Shown here one piece after another: positions 51,957 through 61,000 of a DNA stretch of 64,000 bases. The translations under genes and the position numbers were made by a program. Each line of letters opens with the position of its first letter. Positions within the stretch are counted from its first letter, which is position 1. Origin of the DNA: Saccharopolyspora soli (GTDB lineage Bacteria; Actinomycetota; Actinomycetes; Mycobacteriales; Pseudonocardiaceae); NCBI RefSeq assembly GCF_022678645.1, contig NZ_JALBWV010000019.1, forward strand, positions 1 through 64,000. The letters are read 5' to 3'. A model generated the notes under the pieces. The model did no database searches. It was given only the letters and a program-made list of their open reading frames with translations, and was not told where the DNA came from.

Positions 51957-52814
51957 TCAGCGACGGCGGCCACGGCCCTTCCCCCGACGACGCGCCTTCG
52001 CGGTGCCGCGGGCTTTCGCCGCGCCGGACCGCGCCCGAGTGGTGCGGCGGGCCTGGGCGGCACGCGGCGCCCGGCGGGCCGACTTGGCGGCGGGCTTGCG
52101 TCCCCGGCGCGCGGCTGGGCGGCGTCCGCGGGCGCCTTGGCCGCGACCGATGGCGTCGGCGGTGTGCCCGGCCAGCGAGCGTGCGATGTGCGAGCCGGTG
52201 ACCTTCTGGCCGTTCGCGTACCGGCGGCCGATGTCCCGCACGGTACGACCGGCGATCTTCGGCACTTGGCGCACCGCCCGGCGCGTCGTGGGGTTGCGCC
52301 ACAGCTTCTTGCCGACTGACTTGACACCCCGGATCAGCTTGGGGGCGACCTTCTTGGCCAGCGGCAGCACCTTCGGCGCCAGGCTCAGCGCGGCCGGGGC
52401 CAGCGCTCCCAGGAAACCTTCGACCTCCGCCTCGGTTTCGGCGCGCTCGGCCTCGAAGGCGAGTTTGGCCATCGTCTCGGCGTCCGGGTAGATCCGGCGG
52501 ATCGGGTCGGCGAACGACTCGTCCTCGTCCTCGAACTCCGCCTCCAGTTCGCGGACCAGCTGTTCGAACTCGAACTCCAGCTCGTCCTCGTCCTCGTCTT
52601 CGTCCTCGTCTTCGAATTCGAACTCGTCCTCCAATTCGCGGACCAGGTTCTCCAGCTCGTCCTCGAACTCGTCTTCGTCCTCGAACTCCAACTCGTCTTC
52701 GAGTTCCTGGGCGAAATCCTCAAACTCGTCTTCGAATTCGTCCTCGAACTCGTCTTCCAGTTCGCGGGCGAGCTCGTCCTCCAGTTCGCCGTCGACGACT
52801 CGGTAGCGACTCAT
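51957..52814 (-). CDS. Charge-segregated protein: acidic N-terminus, hydrophobic centre, basic C-terminus
   Basis: 285-aa protein. Residues ~7-112 are repeats of Glu/Asp with Phe and Leu (units like EDEFEDEFEDEF and DELEFEDEDEFEDELENL). Residues ~115-210 hold an amphipathic or hydrophobic part (GFLGALAPAALSLAPKVLPL, then KKVAPKLIRGVKSVGKKLW). The last ~75 residues are almost pure Arg, Ala, Lys and Gly, resembling histone-tail or nucleic-acid-binding regions. Similar charge-segregated proteins occur in scattered bacteria as hypotheticals; their role is unknown. ATG 52814 has AGGAGG upstream. It is the first gene of the operon and divergent from a LuxR-type regulator. Confidence 0.78.
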   Translation of the reverse strand: MSRYRVVDGELEDELARELEDEFEDEFEDEFEDFAQELEDELEFEDEDEFEDELENLVRELEDEFEFEDEDEDEDEDELEFEFEQLVRELEAEFEDEDESFADPIRRIYPDAETMAKLAFEAERAETEAEVEGFLGALAPAALSLAPKVLPLAKKVAPKLIRGVKSVGKKLWRNPTTRRAVRQVPKIAGRTVRDIGRRYANGQKVTGSHIARSLAGHTADAIGRGQGARGRRPAARRGRKPAAKSARRAPRAAQARRTTRARSGAAKARGTAKARRRGKGRGRRR

Positions 52815-53106
52815 GGCGGATCCTCCTGTCCAGCGCCGCGTCCGGCGGCGGTTTCGGAAGCCGGGCGTCGGTGCGCGCCTGCGAACAGTCCAGTCACCGG
52901 CGCGTTCGGGCGGTAGTCGCACGTTCAAGCGCCCGTTGTTCGCGTTAGTTCACCCGGGTGTCACACGAATCGACGATGTGCGAGCGGCGGATCTTGGATT
53001 TGCTGGTATGCACCGCGCGAGGGCGGTGATCGGCCTGCGGCTGGGCGCGGGTCGTTGCGAGGTGGCGCGACCCGCCACCCGCACCGTGGACTGGGGAGGC
53101 CGGTAC

Positions 53107-53562
53107 ATGCCGAATGACTCGACCGCCACGTCGATTCCGCGCGTCCGCCGTGGATTGCCCGAGCCGGAACCGCCTTGGCCGGAGCAGGCAGGTGCCGACG
53201 AACTGAGCTCCGACGAACTCGTGCAACACCTGGTGCGCGCGTTGGTGCGCCGAGTCGGTGAACTCGCGGGTCCGCATCGCGTGGCGCGAAAACCCTTGCT
53301 GGACGCCACCGAACTCGGCGTCCGCTGCCTGCTGGTACCGGTTGCTCCTGGCATCGACGAGGTGCTCAGCCCGCGGGAGCGGGAGATCGCGCGAATGGTC
53401 GGGCTCGGCTACACCAACCGCTCCATCGCAGCAGTCCTGGACATCAGCTTGTACACGGTTTCCGCCCACATGCGGCGGATTTTCACGAAACTCGGCGTAG
53501 GTTCACGCGCCGCGATGGTGGCTGCGCTCGCCGACGATCCCAAGCTCTACGTCGCGGAGTAG
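53107..53562 (+). CDS. LuxR-type helix-turn-helix regulator
   Basis: 151-aa protein ending in a GerE/LuxR helix-turn-helix (about 90-148): LSPREREIARMVGLGYTNRS, then IAAVLDISLYTVSAHMRRIF. The N-terminal ~85 residues show no receiver, PAS or autoinducer-binding domain but contain an acidic and helical segment (DELSSDELVQHLVRALVRRV). ATG 53107 is chosen for GGGGAGG 7 nt upstream. It is divergent from the six-gene unknown operon across 292 nt, which makes it the best candidate regulator of that operon. No operator could be assigned in this gap. Confidence 0.85.
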   Translation: MPNDSTATSIPRVRRGLPEPEPPWPEQAGADELSSDELVQHLVRALVRRVGELAGPHRVARKPLLDATELGVRCLLVPVAPGIDEVLSPREREIARMVGLGYTNRSIAAVLDISLYTVSAHMRRIFTKLGVGSRAAMVAALADDPKLYVAE

Positions 53563-53689
53563 CGGGTTTCCGCGGTTCCGGCACGAAATGGCGCGGTGCA
53601 TCGGGCATACCTGACATCCCTCGCGCCGAAAGTTCCGCAGCGCTCCGGCTTTTGCTCCGAATGCGACCCTTTGCGTGATCATCTGCGGT

Positions 53690-53695
53690 TAGGCT
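53690..53695 (+). promoter_or_regulatory. -10 element upstream of the secreted peptidase
   Basis: TAGGCT lies 34 nt before the GTG at 53730, leaving a short leader that includes the ribosome-binding site GAGGAG. No clear -35 box was found. Confidence 0.35.
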
Positions 53696-53729
53696 CGTGC
53701 TCGCTCAACGGGTCACACGAGGAGAACCT

Positions 53730-55232
53730 GTGCTCAAACGTCCGTTACTCGTCGCGGCGACGGCCGCGCTCTTGCTTTCGTCCCTGGCCGGTGCGGACAC
53801 TGCGCTGGCGGAACCCGCCCTCGACTGGACACCGTGCGGTGACCTGCAGGGCGAATGCGCCACCGTCCAGGTGCCGATCGACTGGAACAACCCCGATGGG
53901 GAGAAGACGAACATCGCCATCGGTCGGCTGCCCGCCACCGAGCCGCAGAACCGGATCGGCGTGCTGTTCGTCGCCCCAGGCGGGCCGGGCGGGTCCGGCA
54001 TCGACTCCTACATCCTCGGCGCGAACAAGCTGCAGAACGGCGAGCTGCGCAAGCGATTCGACATCGTCAGCTGGGACCAGCGCGGTGTGAAGCGCAGCAA
54101 CGAGGTCCGGTGCAGCGCCGAGCTGTTGGACCAGGCACCGAGCGATTACCCGGCCAACGAGCAGGAGTACCAGGAACTGCTCGCCTACAACGCGAAGCTG
54201 GGCGAGGACTGCCGAAAGAACACCGGGCCGGTGTTCGACTTCGTCGACACCACCAGCGTCGTGCGCGACCTGGACGCGATCCGCGCCGCGCTCGGCGAGG
54301 AACAGCTGAGCTTCTACGGCGCGTCGTACGGAACGCAGGTCGGGCAGCAGTACGCCGAGCTGTTCCCGAACCGGGTCCGCGCGATGACCATCGATTCGAA
54401 CATGGACCACAGCATCCAGTCCGGTGGCCGCTACATCGAGACGGCCAGCGAGGACCTGGAGGGCTCCTTCAACGCCTTCGCCGACTGGTGCGAGCGGACC
54501 GCGAACTGCTCGCTGCACGGCCAGGACGTCCGTGCGGTGTGGGACGACGTGCACGCCAAGGCCGAGGCCGGAACGCTGACGGATCCGGCGACCGGCACCG
54601 CGCTGAGCGCGAGTTCGTTGCGCAGCGAACTGATGAACGCCATGTACAGCCCCGAGGCGAGCTGGTATCCCCTCGCGGACCGCTTGAAGGCGCTCGCCGA
54701 AGGCAACCCGGCGGTCACCGCGCAGGCGGCGCCCGCGGAGCTGGCGGAGAACTCCTACCAGGCGATCTGGTGCGACGACTGGAGTTGGAAGGTCCGCGAC
54801 TTCGCGGAGTTGCAGCGCTACCGGGAGAAGGCCGAGCACGTCGCGCCGCACACGAAGCTGTCGGCGTTCTGGAGCGACGTGACCTCGTGCCTCGGTTGGC
54901 CCGCGGAGGTCAGCAACCCGCAGCACGAGCTGTCGATCAACGGTGCCCCGCCGATCCTGATCGTCAAGGGCCAGTACGACGTGGCGACCCCGGCGGCCTG
55001 GAACTTCGCGGTGGCGGAGCAGATCGACAACTCGGTGCTGCTCAGCTACGACGGCATCGGCCACGGCCAGTACTACCGCAGCGACTGCGTCAGCGAGCAG
55101 GTCGACCGGTACCTGACCACGTTGGAAACCCCGGCGCCGGGCACGCACTGCGAAGCGGTCTGGCCAACAACGCCGAGCCCGGCCGCGGCCGCGATCGCGG
55201 GCCCGACGGTTCGGCCGGTCCACGCGGACTGA
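53730..55232 (+). CDS. Secreted alpha/beta-hydrolase, tripeptidyl aminopeptidase-like (S33)
   Basis: 500-aa exported peptidase of the SlpD/Tap type common in Streptomyces and relatives. A signal peptide (about 1-27, LVAATAALLLSSLAGADTALA) is followed by the family opening LDWTPCGDLQGECATVQVPI. The nucleophile is in FYGASYGTQVG (about 203-213), the acid in VKGQYDVATP and the His in GIGHGQYY. The C-terminal part is the TAP-type domain with several Cys. It releases tripeptides or other N-terminal pieces from extracellular proteins. GTG 53730 is chosen because GAGGAGA stands 5 nt upstream. Confidence 0.92.
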   Translation: MLKRPLLVAATAALLLSSLAGADTALAEPALDWTPCGDLQGECATVQVPIDWNNPDGEKTNIAIGRLPATEPQNRIGVLFVAPGGPGGSGIDSYILGANKLQNGELRKRFDIVSWDQRGVKRSNEVRCSAELLDQAPSDYPANEQEYQELLAYNAKLGEDCRKNTGPVFDFVDTTSVVRDLDAIRAALGEEQLSFYGASYGTQVGQQYAELFPNRVRAMTIDSNMDHSIQSGGRYIETASEDLEGSFNAFADWCERTANCSLHGQDVRAVWDDVHAKAEAGTLTDPATGTALSASSLRSELMNAMYSPEASWYPLADRLKALAEGNPAVTAQAAPAELAENSYQAIWCDDWSWKVRDFAELQRYREKAEHVAPHTKLSAFWSDVTSCLGWPAEVSNPQHELSINGAPPILIVKGQYDVATPAAWNFAVAEQIDNSVLLSYDGIGHGQYYRSDCVSEQVDRYLTTLETPAPGTHCEAVWPTTPSPAAAAIAGPTVRPVHAD

Positions 55233-55391
55233 CGCTTTCGGAGCGGGCGGAGGTCGCCATCGCCCTTCGCCCGCCCGGCCCACGGCGCGGACGAGGCTCC
55301 TGCACAGGACCAGGAGGTCACGCCACGCCGAGAAGTGCGAGTTTTAGAGAGCGCGCGGATCATGAGCACGTACGGCCCGAGCCGCAGCCGC

Positions 55392-55437
55392 GTCGTGAGT
55401 GGTTATGGTCGTCCTGGCGACCACAACCACTCACGAC
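55392..55437. terminator. Hairpin of the GTCGTGAGTG family
   Basis: GTCGTGAGTGGTTATGGTCG (55392-55411) pairs with 55418-55437 at 19 of 20 positions with a 6-nt loop. It lies in the 342-nt gap after the secreted peptidase gene. Apart from it, 55233-55574 shows GTGCCCCTC repeated at about 55458 and 55478, and no gene. Confidence 0.6.
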
Positions 55438-55574
55438 ACCGAGGCGAGCCCCAATCCGCGTGCCCCTCCTAGGCAAACGTGCCCCTCTTGGGCAAAACTG
55501 ACACCCTGCGCCCAGGGGGTGGGCAGTTTCATGCATCAAAATTGGTAGTTGGGCGTAGGGGGTGGCTCGGGGGC

Positions 55575-56390
55575 GTGCTATCGCATGTGCTGTGGCTTGG
55601 CGGGCCTCCGGGGTCGGGGAAGACCACCGTTGCTCGGTTGCTCGCTCGGCGGCATGGTTTGCGCTGGTACAACGCCGATGCGCACACCTGGGAGCATCGG
55701 GATCGGGCGCTGCTGGCCGGGAATCCGGCGGCGGCGCGGTTCGAGTCGTTGAGTCCGGCTGAGCGGACGGCACTGCCGGTTGCCGAGCGGGTTGCGATGT
55801 CGCTGCACGTCGAGCGAGGGCCGATGATCGTCGACGACCTCCGCCAGCTGCCGACCTCACCGCTGATCGTCGCGGAGGGTACATCGGTGACGCCGAACAT
55901 GCTTCCGCCTGGTAGCAACGCGGTTTGGTTGCTGCCGTCGTACGAGGTTCAGCGTGCCCGGCTGGCTGAGCGGCACCACCCGAACAGCGCACCGGAGCTG
56001 TACCTGCACATGTGGCGGGTGATCGCGGCCGAGGTGCGGGATGCGGACGCCACGCTCGTCGTAGACGACTTGACCGTCAACGAAACGGTCGCAGCAGTCG
56101 AGCGGCATTTCGCCGACAGCCTCTCAAAAGGCCCCAACGCGGAGACCATCGACGAGCGACGCCAACTCTTGCGCTACGCCAACCGCGCGATCGTCAACCA
56201 GCACGAAGCGGGTTTCGCGCGACCGTGGGCCACCGGTGACGTCCGGACCGCGATCCGAACCTTCGACTGCGAATGCGCCCAACCCGACTGCGAAGCAACC
56301 GTCGACCTGCCGATCGCCGCCTTCCCACCACCGCCCGACACGACGTCCCCACCCCTGCTCGCCCCAGGTCACCGCGCCGAAGGGTCGTGA
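55575..56390 (+). CDS. P-loop ATPase/kinase-like protein with C-terminal Cys cluster
   Basis: 271-aa protein with a clear Walker A motif GPPGSGKTTVARLLARRHGL (about 8-27) near the N-terminus, as in nucleotide-kinase-like P-loop proteins (AAA_18/AAA_33 type). It then has a helical lid-like region and DATLVVDDLTVNETV. The C-terminal ~50 residues contain FDCECAQPDCEATVDLP, a CxCx4C cluster that could bind metal, before a Pro-rich end. GTG 55575 is the last start before the P-loop strand and has a G-rich stretch upstream. The substrate is unknown. Two strong hairpins follow the gene. Confidence 0.75.
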   Translation: MLSHVLWLGGPPGSGKTTVARLLARRHGLRWYNADAHTWEHRDRALLAGNPAAARFESLSPAERTALPVAERVAMSLHVERGPMIVDDLRQLPTSPLIVAEGTSVTPNMLPPGSNAVWLLPSYEVQRARLAERHHPNSAPELYLHMWRVIAAEVRDADATLVVDDLTVNETVAAVERHFADSLSKGPNAETIDERRQLLRYANRAIVNQHEAGFARPWATGDVRTAIRTFDCECAQPDCEATVDLPIAAFPPPPDTTSPPLLAPGHRAEGS

Positions 56391-56415
56391 GTGCACCGCA
56401 GGGTGACGGGAACGG

Positions 56416-56464
56416 GGTGAGGGGCACCCTTCACCAACTTACTTGGTAAAGGGTGCCCCTCACC
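56416..56464 (+). terminator. Long hairpin (GTGAGGGGCACC family) after the P-loop gene
   Basis: GGTGAGGGGCACCCTT (56416-56431) pairs with 56449-56464, and ACCAA/TTGGT continue the stem after a C/A mismatch. The loop is 5 nt. It lies 26 nt after the stop and is directly followed by a second hairpin of another family. Confidence 0.62.
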
Positions 56465-56479
56465 CCTCACCTGACTGGG

Positions 56480-56526
56480 GTCGTGAGTGCGTAAGTGGGC
56501 TCCAGCCCCGGCTGCGCACTCACGAC
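56480..56526. terminator. Hairpin of the GTCGTGAGTGCG family
   Basis: GTCGTGAGTGCG (56480-56491) pairs perfectly with CGCACTCACGAC (56515-56526), with GGGCTCCAGCCC inside as in the copy at 4989-5034. It stands between the P-loop gene and the convergent DUF397 gene. Confidence 0.62.
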
Positions 56527-56545
56527 CTTCGCAGCGACGGAGCTT

Positions 56546-56740
56546 CTAGCGGAGGGTTTCGAGGAAGCTGGACCATTGGGGGCGGGTGAAGGTGAGGGTG
56601 CCGCCGGTGCGGTCCTTCGTGTCGCGGACCCCTACCACCTCCGGCGTCACCGCCACCTCGACGCACGACGAGTTGTTTGCGCTGCGCCTGGCCTTGCGCC
56701 AGGTGGCCATGTCTAAGACTGATGACCGATCGTGCTGCAT
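56546..56740 (-). CDS. DUF397-domain protein
   Basis: 64-aa protein with the complete DUF397 pattern: TWRKARRSANNSSCVEVAV (about 13-31), then VGVRDTKDRTGGTLTFTR and WSSFLETL. DUF397 proteins are small actinobacterial partners of XRE/DUF5753 regulators; some such pairs behave like regulator/anti-regulator or toxin-antitoxin-like modules in development. It lies 20 nt downstream of the regulator gene on the same strand. An internal ATG (before ATWRK) is an alternative start. The convergent hairpins beyond its stop likely serve as terminator. Confidence 0.92.
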   Translation of the reverse strand: MQHDRSSVLDMATWRKARRSANNSSCVEVAVTPEVVGVRDTKDRTGGTLTFTRPQWSSFLETLR

Positions 56741-56760
56741 GCAGCCACCTTACGGTGCTT

Positions 56761-57621
56761 TCACAGGCGTTTGTAAGCGTCGCGGATTCGTCTCAAGGAG
56801 TCTTCCCTGCTGAGAGCGCTTTTCGTTGCTTCTGCATGCGCCAAGCCGTATTCCCGGACGGTTATCGGATCGAAGATCAGCTGTGTCGAGGTAACGGTCT
56901 CCTGCCACAAGAGCGTTGGCAGCTGGCCGCTTGGAAATGTCATCAGGTAGAAGCTGGAGCCACCCATGGCGTGATGGCCTGTGGCCTCAAACGGAACAAC
57001 CTGCAACACCAGGCTCTCCGGCAGAGTCTCGATCAATTTCTCCAAGTGCATGAGCTGGTCGGCGAGGACCCGCGCACCACCGATCTGCTGGTGCAGCGCA
57101 GCTTCGCTCATGACTGAAACGAGCTGAACCGGGAAGTCTCCGAAAAGACGCTGCTGGCGGGCAAGTCTTGCCTTGGCTCGTCGATCGACCTCTGCGAGTC
57201 GAACGTTCGGGCTGCCAGCTTCGATAATCGCGCGGGCGTAGTCAGCTGTCTGGAGCAGGCCATTCACTAGGTCGCTGTCGTAGGTGTGCAGACTCTCCGC
57301 TCCGTGCTCGAAGCCGAAGAACCGGAGCATGTCGGTATTGAAGATCGCGGAGTACTTGCTCCACCAGCCTCGATGTGTTGCTTGCTCGCGCAGGTTGCGA
57401 AGTTCTTCGGCCTCGTCATCAGGAAATTCGTATACCGCGATCAAGACTTCAAGCCGATCAGCCGACAGGTTCTTCTTCCCGCGCTCGACGTCGGACAGGT
57501 AGGCCGCTGCGATACCGATTTTCTTCGCAGCGGCAGAGCCGCTAAGACCTGCTTCTTCCCGCTTGTCGCGTACTCGCAGGCCGAGCGCCCATGCCGAGAC
57601 GGTGGGAGAGACCGGTGCCAT
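56761..57621 (-). CDS. XRE-family transcriptional regulator with DUF5753 domain
   Basis: 286-aa regulator. The N-terminal helix-turn-helix (about 12-70) contains ALGLRVRDKREEAGLSGSAA and KKIGIAAAYLSDVERGKKNL. The DUF5753 part (about 100-280) contains VNGLLQTADYARAII, VLADQLMHLEKLIE and VVPFEATGHHAMGGSSFYLM. It pairs with the DUF397 gene directly downstream. The gap of 203 nt before the divergent small zinc-binding-like protein carries a perfect 12-bp inverted repeat, a likely binding site. It is a second, only distantly similar copy of the pair at the left edge of the window. Confidence 0.92.
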   Translation of the reverse strand: MAPVSPTVSAWALGLRVRDKREEAGLSGSAAAKKIGIAAAYLSDVERGKKNLSADRLEVLIAVYEFPDDEAEELRNLREQATHRGWWSKYSAIFNTDMLRFFGFEHGAESLHTYDSDLVNGLLQTADYARAIIEAGSPNVRLAEVDRRAKARLARQQRLFGDFPVQLVSVMSEAALHQQIGGARVLADQLMHLEKLIETLPESLVLQVVPFEATGHHAMGGSSFYLMTFPSGQLPTLLWQETVTSTQLIFDPITVREYGLAHAEATKSALSREDSLRRIRDAYKRL

Positions 57622-57680
57622 GTTGCTCCTTCCGTGGGATCCGTACGCACGAGATCAAACTCGATCGGCTGATCAAGCTA

Positions 57681-57750
57681 GTTAATTAACAAGGCGTGTC
57701 ATATGGTCGAGACAAGCAGTAACGATATCAATACGGAACGTTACTGCTTG
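57681..57750. promoter_or_regulatory. Palindrome and perfect 12-bp inverted repeat upstream of the XRE gene
   Basis: GTTAATTAAC (57681-57690) is a perfect palindrome. CAAGCAGTAACG (57713-57724) and CGTTACTGCTTG (57739-57750) form a perfect inverted repeat with a 14-nt spacer. They lie in the divergent promoter region of the XRE gene and the small Cys protein gene, so an operator for the XRE regulator is likely; a small RNA hairpin is an alternative. Confidence 0.5.
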
Positions 57751-57824
57751 GCGGTGGCTCCGGTTTCGACCCCTCCCCGACCCCCGGCCGGGGCCACCGT
57801 CTCCTACAAGCCTTGGGAGGCAAC

Positions 57825-58061
57825 GTGTTCGGGTTTCTTCAGCAGCAGGTCGTGGTCGCTTACTGGCGCCCTTTCGACGGCGTACGGCACGGGTTGCATC
57901 CGGACCAGCCGCCGTATCCCGGTCAGGAGCGCGAAACGCTGTGCGGGCTGACCATGACCGTCGGCATACCCACGGAGGTCGAATGGCTCGCGCCCACCTG
58001 CGAACCGTGCTGGGACGACGCCCGATTCCGCCGCGACGCGGCTTCCCGCCGCGCGGACTAG
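57825..58061 (+). CDS. Small Cys-containing protein (possible zinc-binding) next to XRE/DUF397 pair
   Basis: 78-aa protein. It begins MFGFLQQQVVVAYWRPFDGV, then HPDQPPYPGQERETLCG, and carries CG...PTCEPCWDD, three Cys with a His nearby that may bind zinc. Small proteins of this kind are often found beside XRE/DUF397 loci in actinomycetes; their function is unknown. GTG 57825 is chosen because GGGAGG lies 4 nt upstream. Its TAG stop shares the bases CTAG with the TAG of the convergent STAND gene, so the two genes end tail to tail with a 4-nt overlap. Confidence 0.72.
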   Translation: MFGFLQQQVVVAYWRPFDGVRHGLHPDQPPYPGQERETLCGLTMTVGIPTEVEWLAPTCEPCWDDARFRRDAASRRAD

Positions 58062-61000
58062 CGCTCACAAGGTCGAGTGCGGTCGACCCCGCCGGGCAGC
58101 ATTCCCTCCTCCTGCGCGGTGAAGTCGCGGTCGGCGAAGCGGCACAGGTGCTCGAACCACTCCTCGGGGTCCAGCGGGATGGGGTTTCGCCGACCAGGTG
58201 TCTGGTCCGGGAGGAACACGGCACCTTCGACCGCCGGTTCGGCATAGCTGGACAGGAGCTGCACTCCGCCGGAGACCGGGCGCTGCTCGTTCAAGTCCCA
58301 GATCCGGATGTCCCCGCCGAGCCCGGTGAAGAGGTAGTGGTCGGAGAACCCGATGATGTTGTTGATATCGGCGTTGATCTCGGCCCGCACTTCCAAGGTG
58401 TCCAGGTCGATCACCTTCACGGGACTGGACACCCACTCGGCGGAGGCCGCTGAGCCGTCCGTCGACACAACGGGGTAGCCCACGGCTTGTCCCTCGATGA
58501 AGGGGAATTCGCCCACGGGCTTGCGCAGGTTGACGTCCCACACCGCCAGTCGTCCGCCCGACATCACGAGCACTTGCTCGGGATGTCCTGGTCGAGCAGC
58601 CAGCGTCGGGTTCTCCGGGAGCCCGCCCCGTGCATTGAACTCCTCGAGTACGAGTGGCGGGGAGGTCTGGGTGCCTGTTCTCAGGTCCCAGAAGGACAAC
58701 ATTCCCCCAACGCAGACCATCAGTCCGCCGTTCGGTCGCGGGAGCATCGAAACATCGGTGTCGTCGTCCATTTCGGACCCTACGTGCCCCGGCGGCAGGG
58801 GAAGTTGCAGTTCGTGCTCCAGCACCAGTCCGGCGGTGCGGTACGTGCGCACCCTCGGGCCGATCGCCAGAGCGATTCGCTCGCCCGTGCCGTCGAAGGA
58901 CAGCTCCACCCTCGTGGTGTCCAACGGCATCCTGCCCGTGTCCGGGACGATCGTCGACGCCAGAACCGCGCCGGAATCGTCCTGCAGGACCAGTTTCAGA
59001 CCGGCCGGATCGTCGCTGACTGCGGCCCACCGCTTCTTGTCAACCGATGCGGCGCGACGACTGTAGTCCCCGGCCGCAGCGGTGGTCGTCACGGTGCGCA
59101 CCTCCATCGCAGCGTCCCGACTCGCGATGACGGTCAGCTGGTGGTCGTCGCGCGCGCTGAGCACGAGGTTCTGGAAAGACGCCTGCAACAGCCTGGTGTA
59201 CATCCGATGCCACGTCGGCCAGTGGATGATCTGCTGGTGTTCGCTGGGCAAAACGTTCGGCGCGTCCAGCAGGAGGTACTGGCCGGTGAGGTCGACGGCG
59301 AGGTCGGTTTGGACGTCGGAGCACTGCACGTCCGGCATTTCGCCGATGGTCCGGCCGGTGAGCGGTTCCACTGCGTGCAGGCCGGTGGCATCGCACTGCA
59401 CCAGCAGCGTTCCGCCTCCGACGAGCAGATGGACGTCGGGATACGCGCCGGTCGGGTAGGTGCGGACGCGCGCGCCGGTGGCGAGATCTCGCACCACGAC
59501 TGGAAACTGGTACTCGTCGTTGCCCAGGTCGTGGCTTTCCTTGGTGATCAGGTACCGGCCGTCGGGGGAGGGGTGGATCTCCGCGACCGGGTCCTCGCCG
59601 GGAATTTCTTCGAACGTCACCTGGCTGGGGAGTTCCCGCATGGTTGCCAGGTCCCACACCCGCACCGGCTGCCGGTCGTCGACCGGTTTGGCGCTGAGGA
59701 ACCTGCTGTTCCAGCTGAAGTCGACGAAGCTCACGTCGTCCCGCTCCAGGAGCGTGATCGGCTCGTCCGGATTCGTGAGCTCCAGCAACCGCAGACCGGT
59801 GCCCGGTCCCTGCGGGTGCACCGCGAGGAACCGGCCGTCCGGGCTCAGCTTCACCTGCGCGGGAGGGGTGTTGGCCGGGTCCACCGGGATTTCGCGATGC
59901 CGCGGGTTCGGTCCGTCGAGGTCCCACCACACCGTGGGTCGCTTCGCCCAGTCCTCGGGGTAGATGACCAACACCCGCCCGTCAGCGCTGGCGAAGACCG
60001 ATCGAACACCCGAGTCCGGCATCAGATCTGGCGAGATGACCCGGTCCACGTCGTGCCAGTACACGCGCTGCTGGAACAGGGCGCCGTAGGCATCGGGGCT
60101 GTCGGGTTTCTCCCGGTAGGCGGCCAAGGCCAGTTGCAGTGCTTGGCGCGGATCCACCCCGGCGGCGCGTTCGGAAGCCTGGGCTAGGAGGGCCGCGTTG
60201 GTCGTTCGCAACTGATTGTTCGTCCGCACGGCGTAGGTGGCGACCACAGCGGTCAGACCGGCGGCGATCAGCGTCAGCACGAGGGACATCACCGTGATGG
60301 TGCGCCAGCGGCGTTGGCTCCTGCGTTGGACCGCCGCACTGTGGCGGATGAAAGTCCGCTGGCCTTCGGGGATGTCCTCGGGGCGGGCTTGGAGCCAGTC
60401 GGTGGCTTCGACGAGCGGAGCTGCGGTGAGTTGGCCCTCGGAGTTCTGCAGATCGGTGAGTTTCGCCTGCCAAGTAAGGAAGTCCGCATCCTCGGTGAGC
60501 CAGCCGCGCAAGGTCGGCCAGTGGTCGATCAACGCCTGGTGGGGGAGTTCCACGCGCTCGTCGCGGACGACCACGAGCCGTTTCGCCGCGAGTTGCTGGG
60601 CGATTTCGCGCAGGTCGTCGAGCTCTTCGAGGTTGGCGCTGCGGCGGGCGTGGCCGCCTTCGCCGTCGGGGCGGGTGAGCCGGGTGAGCAGCCGTCGGGC
60701 CTGCTGCCGTGCAACGGGGCGCAGGCTGTCGAGGATTTCATCGGCTCGCCTGCTCAACGCGCCGGGCACGCGGCCGAGCTCTTGGTACGCCTCGTGGGTG
60801 AGCCAAACCCCTTGGCGGCGTTGCCAGAGCTGTTCCAGCACCTCGGAGAGCAGGGAAAGCGTGCCGTGACCGGGCGGGCAGTCGTGCAGGATCGCATCGA
60901 GCAGCCCGACTTCCAGCGCGAGGCCAGCGGACTCCGCTGGGCGCTCGATCGCTTCCCGCAGCTGTTCGGTCCGCATCGGTTTGACCAGCCAGACCGACTG

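Noticed and set aside
52540..52800. Low-complexity GAGGAC/GAATTC-like repeats as a CRISPR or satellite array
   Set aside because: The repeats are codons for Glu, Asp, Phe and Leu inside one intact gene on the minus strand. They lack constant-length spacers and keep the frame.
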